From positions 4,967,384-5,031,383 of the forward strand of contig CM040753.1 in assembly GCA_022829145.1 (NCBI GenBank): 64,000 nucleotides of DNA. The letters are read 5' to 3'. Shown here in pieces: positions 13,163 to 23,353 of the stretch (position 1 is the stretch's first letter; each line of letters begins with the position of its first letter). The stretch is from Albula goreensis (taxonomy: Eukaryota; Chordata; Actinopteri; Albuliformes; Albulidae). A program made the translations under genes and the position numbers. The notes beneath the pieces were generated by a model that saw only the letters and a program-made list of their open reading frames with translations, was not told the origin of the DNA and ran no database searches.

Positions 13163-13566
13163 CCTACACACACTTTTCGCTTACGGTACATGTCATCCAC
13201 CAGGCAACGTCTCTGCTGTCAATTGCCAGATTCACCAAACCTTGTCATTTGAGGTCAGAAATGATTTAATAAAAACTTTGACTGTGACTGTGTTTGAAAC
13301 AGACATGCGTAGGTTTGTGTTTCAGTCGTTACCATTTGCTTAGCAGCGCTAGGTAGCGGCATTGTAGATGTGCACTGTTAACGCAGTTCTATGGCTAACT
13401 GCGCTCTTGCTTCTTGCTGCTAGCCTTTATATGGATATGTCATTGTGGTTACCTTTGGGGTCTAAAGGGCTGCAGGTCATTACACCCACAGCATGGAATA
13501 CGACAGGCCACATGACTGCCGTTACCAAGCCAACAAGCACACCCCAAGGCTTTACTGCTGTCACAT

Positions 13567-13567
<1 letters not shown>

Positions 13568-13600
<33 letters not shown>
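13568..13600. repeat. Poly(A) tract
   Basis: A run of about 32 adenines. It could be the tail of a degraded retroposon, but no body is recognisable to its left. Confidence 0.9.
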
Positions 13601-14019
13601 AATCACCGTGGTCTAATAGAACGAACAGAGCGGAAAGATATCGCTCACACGTGGTATCTCCATTGTCACCAAGTTGAACTTATTTATTTTTTCCTCAAAA
13701 TGTCTATAACCATGACAACGGGGGGGAAAAAAACTGAAATTTCAGTGCGGGGTGGGAGGGTTGTGGGGGGTGGTTTGGAGAGGTGTGCAGGAACTGGGAA
13801 AAAATTCACATAGTCCTGTGTATGATCCACTTGATAACCAAATGGAACTCATTCAGGAGTGGAAGATTAATACAGCACTGCTGTGCAAGAGCAAAACTCT
13901 GTGTACCCACTGCTGCCTCGGAGCGAGAAGCAAGACAGCTGTCAGGGATGAACACTTACACCTTCCTCAAAGAACATATGGTATAATATACATACAATAA
14001 TATATATATAGACAAGAAT

Positions 14020-14290
14020 GGGCCATGTGGCCGAACCAGGATTGTCATTTACCTACAGTCCACAGAGTAGTCAGGACTGCATCAAGCCTGGATGTGAACA
14101 CAGCAAGGGTCTCTGCCTCAACTACATGACCTGTCAAACTGCTCAAAGTATTGACACCTCTGTGTGACATAATACTTCCTGGTGTCAGTTGGGAATTTAC
14201 CCATCGCTAATTCCTATCAATGCCCTCTTGTTCAGCTGACAGAACTTCAACCTGAGAGACCTTCTGTAGCTCAAAGCAACCAACGCACAA
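14020..14290 (+). repeat. Unnamed dispersed repeat, copy B
   Basis: This matches copy A at 2222-2480 in the same orientation. It is followed by a tRNA-like stretch on the minus strand (about 14610-14700, GGGTTGCTCATTCAGTAAG) that may be a degraded SINE. Confidence 0.55.
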
Positions 14291-14699
14291 GTTAAAAGTG
14301 GTTCCTCGACGGAGGTGGTGAGCAAGCTTTTTCTCATTCTGAGATTTCTCATACAGAAAATCTCTGAGGTTGAAGTTCTGTCACCTGAACAAGGGGGGGA
14401 ACTGATGGGAATTTGTTTTCCCACCACAAACCCAGCCGAACTGTTTAGTCCAGCCGAACTGCATTCACCTGCGACACCTGACTCCTCTGGTCCAGGTGAT
14501 GACCAGCCCAGGCTTCCACACTGTAGATGCGCCACCAATTACATGCATCCAATAACATTGGAGGAAGACGGTATTAGCTAGGTTATAGCTATGGATAATG
14601 AGTACTGGCGTGCCCGGGACATGGACCCCCAGTCTTGGGGCTCGTATCCACTTCTCAAACAAATGTCTTACTGAATGAGCAACCCAGCGGCCCCAGAGG

Positions 14700-17640
14700 T
14701 TCATATTTCATATCTACTGTCTCAATGACCCACCATAAGTAGAACGATACACGTTTTACTGGTAAAATATCATATATCATCATCAAAGTCTGTTAAAAAA
14801 AAAAAAAAAAAAAACAAGGGAACAGGACCAACAATAACACAAAGTTCCGCAATTCCAATAAATGTTAGCCCTAAAACCCCTCTCACATTTTGAGTGGCAA
14901 AACTGTGTGGGAGTGACTATACCGCACTTCAGTGATTCTCTCCCACACACCTGTATGTGCCGTGTTCGCTAAGATATGCGACAGTTCCTCTTTCTTTCTG
15001 GCACTGTCACGAAATGAAATGACACAGTAAGACAGCCGTCCAGTTCTTTATGGTAGAGTGGAACAGCTCGCTGTAATAAAGTGCCAACAGTTGCAGGTAA
15101 ATCGTTAAACGTGACAGGCTTGCAACATCAACACAGACACCCTTCCTCTGTTGCATCTTCATCCTCGGCCTTGATTGGCCACTAGCTTTGCCAAGAGCCT
15201 CCTGGTTATTAACATATCTAATAATTACTAGATTTTATACTTATGTTCTTCTTCCATGCCACTGGTTTGCAGTTAACAAATTGTATCTGTTCTGGCTGGC
15301 TACTAACTTTTTTTTAGGGCGGCTTCAGTGCATATTGATTTGTATGGATTTGTTTGTGACTGAGCCATTCAATTTCGTTGATAAACTGATCAACAGGTTT
15401 CTGGTTGAATCATTCACAATATTAATGTTTTTCATATTTCTGGCATCTGGGATTACATGTCACTTCTCTAGGGTAATTTTGTACTTTAACCCTGAGCAAT
15501 GCACTTCTTTTCATGCTGTAAGTCACTGCGGATGACACTTATCCTCTAAATGCCTGTATCGTAATGTAGTGAATCTGTGTGAGACTGTCACCAAATTTCT
15601 CGTCCCAGAGGAGAGGGGGCGAGGCCGGAAACTCTGTCACTCTGACCCTGGAGGAGAGGGGGCGAGGAGGGGGAAACTCGGCCACTGTAGCCCGGAGAGA
15701 AGGATGTTTCCTCTGGAGTGCGGCCCACTCGTGGCCCGGTGACAATCGGAAAAGATGTGGGAGGCAAGATGCGGACTCACTCAGCACCGAGGCTCACACG
15801 AACGCTCACACTCGATTACATCAAGCACAGAGCGGCCTCGGACTGACAGCTGCATGCTCCGACAGCGTGAGGAATATGATCTCTCCTCAGGACATCCCTA
15901 TGAATGCTGCTGTGATGTCTGAATGTCTCGAACCTAAACCCACGCAAACTATCTTTTTCTCTTCCTCTTTCTCTGCCCCCTCCCTCTCTTCCCCTCTCCG
16001 GCTTTCACTCTCTCTCCCTCTCTGTCCCCGTCTCCATCACTCTCTCTCCCTGTCCATCTCCCTCACTCACTCACTCAGCCTCAAATTGGGATGCAGACCG
16101 GAAACCCAAGTACTCCTGCAGAATGAGCCAATCTCTGTCCCTCTTGCTGTTGCGTGCAGTACAGCACAGTCGCGCACTTTCCCTGCGGGTCTGTATTTAC
16201 ATAAGGAACAGTGCTACTGCATCCCTGTTTGAGGGGATTAGGACATGTTCATTCAGATGGCTTGTGACACATCTGTGATATTTCCTAGGTCTTCCTTTAT
16301 ATGAATTTTGCATCTAAGAACATTAAACTATGTATTTATTTAGGTGTAGTTGCATTTATAAAACTGCATTGCCTGCAGTAACTCCCATTCGTTGCTCTTT
16401 CCTGTTTTTCATAACACAAAAGAAACATAAGAAAGACCTGGGTCAACTAATATGACATACATTAACCATTTACAAACCAGCACAATCTCCGAAAAACAAA
16501 CACATTTAATGAGCATCTACTTTCACAAATATTCCAAACAAAATTCTTCTTTCACGTGACATCTGGTAAGTGATATGTTTGAAAGAAAATTTCACCTGGA
16601 ACTAAAGTGATAAGTATTTCAAAAACACATCCGAACAGGTCTGGAACATAGCCCCGTCACCATCAACACCAAGATTAAAGCCTGGTTCACTATTGACAGT
16701 CTAGCACATCTTAACTCTTTGTTCCTTGATTTACTTAGGGCTTTTGTGTTTTAATCCTACCCTGACACCTGCGTCTTATCCCGTGTGTGCATTCATGGAT
16801 GTCGGGCTCAAAACAAGACTGGCCAATAGGCTACGCGTTTATCCCGATGGCTGTGGCTTTAAGAAGCTTGACCTAAAACTGCAGGTAAGGTTCTATAGAT
16901 AGAGCGCCAGGATATATTTCAAGGCCGTTACGCCATATACATCGTTTCATCACGGACAGTCAAGCAGGGCATTGCAAAAAAAAACCCTAGTCAACACTAG
17001 TCTTTTACTTTTGTGGATGCAGCCAACGAACTTATGCTGTCTTAACTTATGCTATGTAACTACGAGTTTCATTTGTTATCGCGCTGCCCGCCCTTCTGTA
17101 GAGGGCTGCTCTAAGGTGCAGTGTGAATGATCCTAACCGGACTAGTTTACCATTTTTGTACCCTCGAGCGATTCTCTCAGGCGAAATTAATCTTTATCAA
17201 TGAGATGCTGTGTTTATGAAAACAACAAGATGAAAACCAGCAAAACGACTTCTGCTTGTAAATAATATTTTAATTATGTTAGTTTAACGTATATACATAA
17301 TTGATCCCGTATGAGCTCGAACATATGAGATCGAACCCCGCGTTTTTGCTTCTGATAATGCAGAATTAAAACTTACATTTTTGCTTCATTGTACTCAAGT
17401 TCCAGGCGTCTGACAGCCAGGTGTGAAACAGTCAGAAACAAATCGAACACAGGCTGCGTTATACAGCTGATGAATGCGTAATTGCGAACAAATCTCAGCC
17501 CGGAACGGTCCCGAGTCCCATGCCCTGTTATTGAAAATCACTATTGCTTAATAACGCCAGGGAAAACAGTGGTGAAATAATTATATTACTACACAACATG
17601 ACAGAGACCAACAACGATTGCTTGGATACTGCAGCTTGTT
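14700..17640. other. Intergenic, no gene recognised
   Basis: Contains a poly(A) run near 14794-14814 and a degraded SINE tail at about 15520-15572 (GTAAGTCACTGCGGAT-, CTCTAAATGCCTGTA). A 217-codon plus frame (15579-16232) ends in CT-rich, Ser/Leu low-complexity sequence. I do not regard that frame as coding. Confidence 0.45.
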
Positions 17641-17734
17641 TACTAGTTAATACCTTGCACGTTATTGCTGACCCAACTACCGCGTACGAGCTCGTTAGCT
17701 CGTTTAGCTAGAGTGGCTACCTTGGAGAATGTAC

Positions 17735-17880
17735 CTGTCAATTGCTGTTGTCTTTCTCGCAACGTTGCCTGTCGTCCTCGGTAACTTGGACAGGTCTCGC
17801 CTTCTCTGTAGTCTCTAGGTCCAGAGGCTATATCGTTGTTCACAAGAATCCGTCTAATTTAATATCTCATCTCCACAATA
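17735..17880 (-). promoter_or_regulatory. Possible promoter and untranslated first exon of an unknown gene
   Basis: Read on the minus strand, a CCAAT motif (complement of ATTGG at 17932-17936) and a GTCCGCCCGAG stretch lie upstream of a segment that ends in CAG/GTACATT, a usable splice donor at 17735/17734. No convincing coding exon follows to the left. The boundaries and strand are inferred. Confidence 0.2.
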
Positions 17881-19033
17881 TTCCCTTGCTCGGGCGGACT
17901 CTTCCCGTGTTAGAGAGTGTTAGCCAGCGTCATTGGTCTCAATTCCTATCGCACATGCTCCCATTCAGTCAACCCACTCTTAAAGGTACACAGACAGCAA
18001 TTTAGCCTGCTCACTCGCACTAATGACATGGCAGGCGGTTGGAGCTGACAGGTTACCTAAAATACACCATTCATCCCATGCATCATTTGCAGTTTCATAG
18101 CTTTTACAACCTGTCGATAGCATTACTGTTTATTGAAGCGGTTTTGCATTTAATAATAATGTCTGTCTCGCGCAAATTCTCGGAACTCTAGGATATTGGT
18201 CATTTTTAAACAACACGACGGCATGTCTAATGTAATTACATCAGTGATTCGTTTGTAAAGCAATTACATTTATTTTTGTCACATTGCAGTGTTTGACGAA
18301 GCTTCATCTGACCCAACACATTATTGGGCCTACTGGTCTTACGTAAACTTTAGTCTCATAATGATTTTGTCAGACCATCCCTGTTAGTTTCAATAAATGG
18401 GCCTTGCTACAGATAAAATGTTATCTGATCTCAAGTCACGATCCCCAGAAAATGGTCTTATTCCTCAAGACTCTTAAGTGTCAGGGATATCCTTACACTC
18501 TCTCGCCATCGTGTGGCTTAAAAACAAAACTACAATTCTAGTACAGATTTTTTTTTCTAGCAAATGTTTAATTAAAATTAAACTCATACTGTACCATTTG
18601 TGGAGCTCAATAGAAAATATGCCAAGTCATTCACAACATATTTCAAACTATATATTAAACATTCCACCACATGGGGGTTACGGGGGCACAAGAGGAGTAT
18701 TAGGTGCTCAGGACCAACAAAAACCATGTACAAAAACAAAACGAAACGAAATAAAAACAGCAGAGCGCCCTTTTACTCTTATAAGAAACACTGAGTTAGT
18801 TAATTGGCCCGTTTCTGAAGACGCAACGATTAACTTCGGTTAAAGATTTTATATAACAGCAGATGTGGGTACAGCCTTTACCTTCATACGCAGTTTGCTC
18901 GACAACAGCTCACCACAGTCCAAATCACAATTTCACCTTTGCATTGGGGTAAAGAAGCCCGTTTACGGTTTCTTACAAGTATAAAAGGTGTTCGGCGAAA
19001 ACGTTTCCACAACACGTTCCAGTCGTCACTTAC

Positions 19034-19281
19034 TGCATCTCCAGTCTCCAGTGGGCCCATATCCAGGGTCGGATGGATCACAGCGCTCGAGCTCATTCTG
19101 ATCTTCCGTTTCAGGCAGCAACTGATTTACTAGCGCATTCGCGTAGATTCTGCTGCAGGACCGTTACCCACAATTCTGCTCTGTCAGTGCTCGGTGCCAA
19201 GCAGAGTGTGGTAATAAGTTCCTTTTCTTATTCGGTGGAAACTCCTGAGATTTATCCCACAGCTGGGGCTTAAACTCCGCT
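19034..19281 (-). other. Candidate exon with a start codon
   Basis: On the minus strand, a CTTACAG acceptor precedes about 240 bp that contain an ATG at 19096. The frame encodes about 21 residues (MSSSAVIHPTLDMGPLETGD-) before a strong GTAAGTGA donor near 19033. I do not recognise the peptide, and no downstream exon is evident. It could belong to an unknown gene running left, or it could be chance. Confidence 0.2.
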
Positions 19282-20061
19282 GTAAGTACACTCACTGATC
19301 TATCAACACCCTTTGATGTCCAGTGTTTGGACTGGGAAAAAATCCTCAAAGCTCTGGGTGACGTGGTAGAATTTTTGAAAGTTGGTATGAAATGGTGATG
19401 TAAAATGCCACGCAGGGCAATGGATTTACACAAGTTTTTTTTTTGTTCCCATTAGAGACAAACAGAAAAGTACTCACCACCTGGGGCCAGACCCAATTGA
19501 AATATTGATTTATGCTAATTGATGAAGATACGGGATCATTTTAATTCAACCCGTGACTATGATTGGAGTTTTATTTAAAATAAGCACTGGAGAATATCCC
19601 TGGTCTGCAATTAAGGCGTACAAGCGGAAGTGGTGCTGAAATAAGTTCGTCATCCATCAGTTAATTTAATTAGAACACAGAGGCGAGTTCGACATTTTAA
19701 AAAGGCTGGGATTTTACTCATAGTTTGGGGATGCCGGGGCTGTAGTTCACAGATTACCCCAGCATCTGCCTGCCAGACCGCCGCTTTGTAATAATTTTCA
19801 GCAAGTCCTGTAGTTTCAAATAGGCTGTATGGCGGTCCACGCCTATCTGACATTTAAAAAATAGGCAGAATTGATTCTCATAAAAGTCAATGACACTGTA
19901 CCCTTAAGAAAAGTGTTTAATAAGTTAAAAAGCTATAAAGGTGAAGATTCTAGTATTATAAACACATAACATGTACAAGCAATGCAATAACACCATGTGA
20001 CCATATGTGCAAGGAAAACTAATATTGATTAAAACACAAAACAGATATAGCTGGGAAAAGA

Positions 20062-20067
20062 TTTATT
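20062..20067 (-). terminator. Candidate tfrc poly(A) signal
   Basis: AATAAA on the minus strand (TTTATT on plus), about 1.4 kb beyond the last iron-responsive element. Another AATAAA lies near 19571, so the exact 3' end is uncertain. Confidence 0.4.
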
Positions 20068-21427
20068 GCAGAACAGAAAAAAGATCTTTTACAGTCCCCA
20101 AACACCAAAATAAATTTCCACATTATTTTTCCAACTTCCATAACACAAGACATTATGCCAAATGTTTTAAATTAACAGAAATCTTAAAAGATTTTAACAC
20201 ATTTCAAAATCCCAAAAACCCTTGCTCAACAAACCTTTTTCAAAAGAACATTTTTCTTGTAATGCAAACACAAACACACATTTCTTTGAATCAAACTGAT
20301 GGCTGAACAAGCATTCGGCCGGGAAAAAGGAAAACTAGAAGAATCAAAACATAATATTCATCTGCTTATGGAACCATCTTTAAAAAATTAAAACAAGCTA
20401 ATCTACAACACAAATGACAGGAAGGGCTAGGACTATGTGATTGCCTACATATAGAAACAGTCTGGAAATAAATTCTGGAGACAACATGGCCAATTTGGTT
20501 GTAAAAATGGTTACAGAATTCATTTCATGCAGGAATCCATATGACATGCTATGGAAACATGCAAACATGACAAAGTTTCGTCTTCCTTATGTAAAGGATT
20601 AGGAAGAAGTAGGGTAGGAGGGTGACAAAGAGATTTAAACCATCTTCTTTCTAATGAAATAAACGGACCATTACAGAAGGGTTTTCTGTCTCCATTTTTT
20701 TTTTCCACCCTTCATTATTTTTTTTCCCCCCCAAAAAAAGGACATACTCTCGGGCTAACAAAAATAAGAACAAATCAATCAATATTCGGGTCAGATCCAA
20801 GCGCAAATTTTAAAATGGAGAATTGTGCCAAGTGGTGATGATGTCCATTTTTTGTAAGCCCATGTGCCTCATTCCTCAGTCATTTTAATTTAATTTAGAA
20901 ACAGTGATATTATGTTTTGACTTTTGACCTTTCTCGCAACAGACTTTCAAGATGGCTGCAAAACGAATTAAAAATCTGAACAACACACAGTTCGGAAACT
21001 GAAAAGAAAAAAGTAAAATGGTGTGTCAAGTGAACAAAGTGTCAGATTTGCAAGAGTATAACTTGTTCTACAAGAGAAACAAGGCACAGGTAAGCTATAC
21101 AGTACAAAGGAGGAGAGAGACAGGCAATTTCAGAAGTTGCAACATAACACATTGAGAGAGAACATCCTTTTTCTTGCTTCACATGAGTTTCTGGTGGAAA
21201 TATATCACAAAATATTACCCTTCGTTCAAATCAAACACACTTGTTCTGTGTAGTACTTAAAAGACAAATGAGAGCTAAAGAACATCATTTTTGTTTATCA
21301 TATTTTCAACAAAGGTAACAGTGACTTCTATTTCCCCCGTTAGTCCATGTCAACCAATTAAACGTTGTCATGACAATACACAACAATGTCATGAAAATTT
21401 GTAAAAGCAAATAATAAATATATAAAA

Positions 21428-21456
21428 AACTATGGGAAACACTGTTCCCGATAATT
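21428..21456 (-). promoter_or_regulatory. Iron-responsive element D in the tfrc 3' UTR
   Basis: Lower stem AATTAT/ATAGTT (with one G-U pair), bulged C, upper stem GGGAA/TTCCC and loop CAGTGT. A canonical IRE. Its order in the mRNA is A, B, C, E, D by position, so the letters are only labels. Confidence 0.95.
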
Positions 21457-21475
21457 ACATACACCCTACAGTGAA

Positions 21476-21500
21476 ATATGAGAGACACTGCTCTCGATAT
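21476..21500 (-). promoter_or_regulatory. Iron-responsive element E in the tfrc 3' UTR
   Basis: In mRNA orientation: lower stem ATAT/ATAT, bulged C, five-pair upper stem GAGAG/CTCTC, and apical loop CAGTGT. This is the canonical IRE consensus bound by iron regulatory proteins IRP1/IRP2. In tfrc, binding protects the mRNA from endonucleolytic decay when iron is low. Confidence 0.95.
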
Positions 21501-21540
21501 ATACACAATGGTAGGCAAAAACTACCGTCAAACTCTTCAC

Positions 21541-21567
21541 ATTATGGAAGACACTGCTCCCGATAAT
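21541..21567 (-). promoter_or_regulatory. Iron-responsive element C in the tfrc 3' UTR
   Basis: Lower stem ATTAT/ATAAT, bulged C, upper stem GGGAG/CTTCC (one G-U pair) and loop CAGTGT. It is separated from the A/B pair by about 340 bp, the same two-plus-three grouping as in other vertebrate TFRC 3' UTRs. Confidence 0.96.
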
Positions 21568-21906
21568 GTTTTAGGATTAGAAATATAAAAATGTACCAAA
21601 AAACGCCTGCACCAGAAACAACCCAATGACCTGTGAAAGAAATATTTCCAATGATTTTCTTTTCTTTTTCTTTGTTGTAAATAATTTTCTGTTTTTCAGA
21701 ACTACAATTTTCCCCGCAGAGTGGGAAAATAAAACCGGCTACATCAACCATGGGCCTCAGGATATACCAAATACACCCTCAAACGATCATCAAGTTCTGG
21801 GCATCGTCCAGTATCAGCTGGGAAAAGCGGTTTCTAGTAACAGCTGTTGGTAACATGTATTTCCGTAGCAGATACTGCTTTGAAAGCCGACAGTATAACC
21901 GTCACA

Positions 21907-21933
21907 ATTATGGAAGGCACTGCTTCCGATAAT
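21907..21933 (-). promoter_or_regulatory. Iron-responsive element B in the tfrc 3' UTR
   Basis: Lower stem ATTAT/ATAAT, bulged C, perfect upper stem GGAAG/CTTCC and loop CAGTGC. This is a textbook IRE. Confidence 0.97.
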
Positions 21934-21958
21934 CTCATAAAATAGAAACTTAAATACT

Positions 21959-21987
21959 ATTTATAGTGAACCCTGTCACTGATAAAT
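21959..21987 (-). promoter_or_regulatory. Iron-responsive element A in the tfrc 3' UTR, variant loop
   Basis: Lower stem ATTTAT/ATAAAT, bulged C, upper stem AGTGA/TCACT and loop CAGGGT instead of CAGTGN. As I recall, the mammalian IRE-A also departs from CAGTGN, with a CAGAG-type loop. The stem is intact, so it should still fold; its affinity for IRPs may differ from that of B-E. Confidence 0.85.
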
Positions 21988-23353
21988 ACACAACTAATAA
22001 ATACAGACTGTGCATCAAGCCGTGTTTGTTTTTTTTTTTTTTTCTGTTCCAACCTTTAGCCTCAACGAGCCGAAGGTGATCCTGTGTAAGAGCTTTTTAG
22101 TGTGGACATGTGTAAATGGCTGTGTGTGAAAGCACAGAGAGCTTGTCAGGTTATGTGTTTCTAACCCGTTACAAATGTCAGACTACAAGGGTGAAGACTT
22201 CGCTAGGGATAACGACAAATGGAATGGTGGCATCATGATAGTCCACTCAGTATCTACCCGTAAGACGACAGGAGACTATCAACACAGCTCAACCGAAACG
22301 ATAGTCTGAGTGCAGAGGCAAAGTGTGACAGGTGGGGAAAAAAAACAAACCAAATCCATCACAGTATACACAGTCTGCTCCTTCTCTGCCATACCATTTC
22401 ACTGTGTAAACGTGGAAACACACACGCCTCCGTAAGTTCCTGCTCGCGCATTGTCTGAGGCGTCATTAAGTGCTTTGCGTTATCGGAAAAAAAAAAAAAA
22501 AAAAAAGGTCTTTGCAAACTGTACCCAAAACTTTAGGAACTGATTTTTTTTGTCACTGTCACATAAGAAAAAAAAAGTGCTGGACTGTTGATTGTATGAC
22601 TCACTTCAGCAACTGCCAAGAAGAAGTGTTTGGTTGGATCAGGCATGACAGAATACTATCTAATGAGAGGTATATGTATCAATAATTATTAGAATAATAA
22701 CAATGGTTTACACAGTATTACGCTGTAATGCTACATTAATGATATGCAAGCACTACAACAGATAACCACAATGATCTGTACTATCTATATGTTCGGACTA
22801 AAAATACAAGATGACATCTAGAACACTGATATGGACATTTAGTGGATTTTAAGATAAATTCTGCATTTTGTTGTTTTCAATTACTTTGCAACAAATAACC
22901 ACGCATGCAAGTGTAATTCTTTTAGACTACATGTTTGCTAATGTACATGAATGCTGGCAACTGTTGCCGGTGGTTTGTTTAGTTTATTTATTTATTTTTT
23001 TAAATGAGTAAGAATGTATTCTATATCAAGTGCAGTTTAATTTATCAGGTATATGCTAAAAGTGTGTCCTATTTAACGGTTATGAAAGGTTTAAGAGACC
23101 ATTTTACTGTTTTGCTTCAGGATATTAAATGTGTATGAGGGCTTCTCATACTGTTTTGGTAAATGCTTAAACATTAAGAGCGTTCCTGAAATGGACCGGC
23201 AGAAAGCAGGAATTGTAGGGGTAAGCAGGTTAGAGGAGGGTGACACAATTTTAAAAGTATTTTCTGACCCGCGATACAAACTACGTCAACCTGGAAGAGG
23301 CGTGGCATTCCGCGCTGGGTATGGGGTGGAGGTACGGGGCATGGAGGGTGACT

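Larger units (their letters stand above)
20040..23353 (-). other. tfrc: tfrc 3' untranslated region
   Basis: Sequence from the tfrc stop codon to a candidate poly(A) site. It is AT-rich, has no competing coding frame, and holds five iron-responsive hairpins between 21476 and 21987. The total length of about 3.3 kb is inferred from the position of the first plausible AATAAA beyond the hairpins. Earlier cleavage sites cannot be excluded. Confidence 0.7.

Noticed and set aside
15579-16232. 217-codon plus-strand open frame
   Set aside because: Its second half is CT-repeat-driven Ser/Leu sequence. There is no homology that I recognise, and the start region is a local imperfect duplication.
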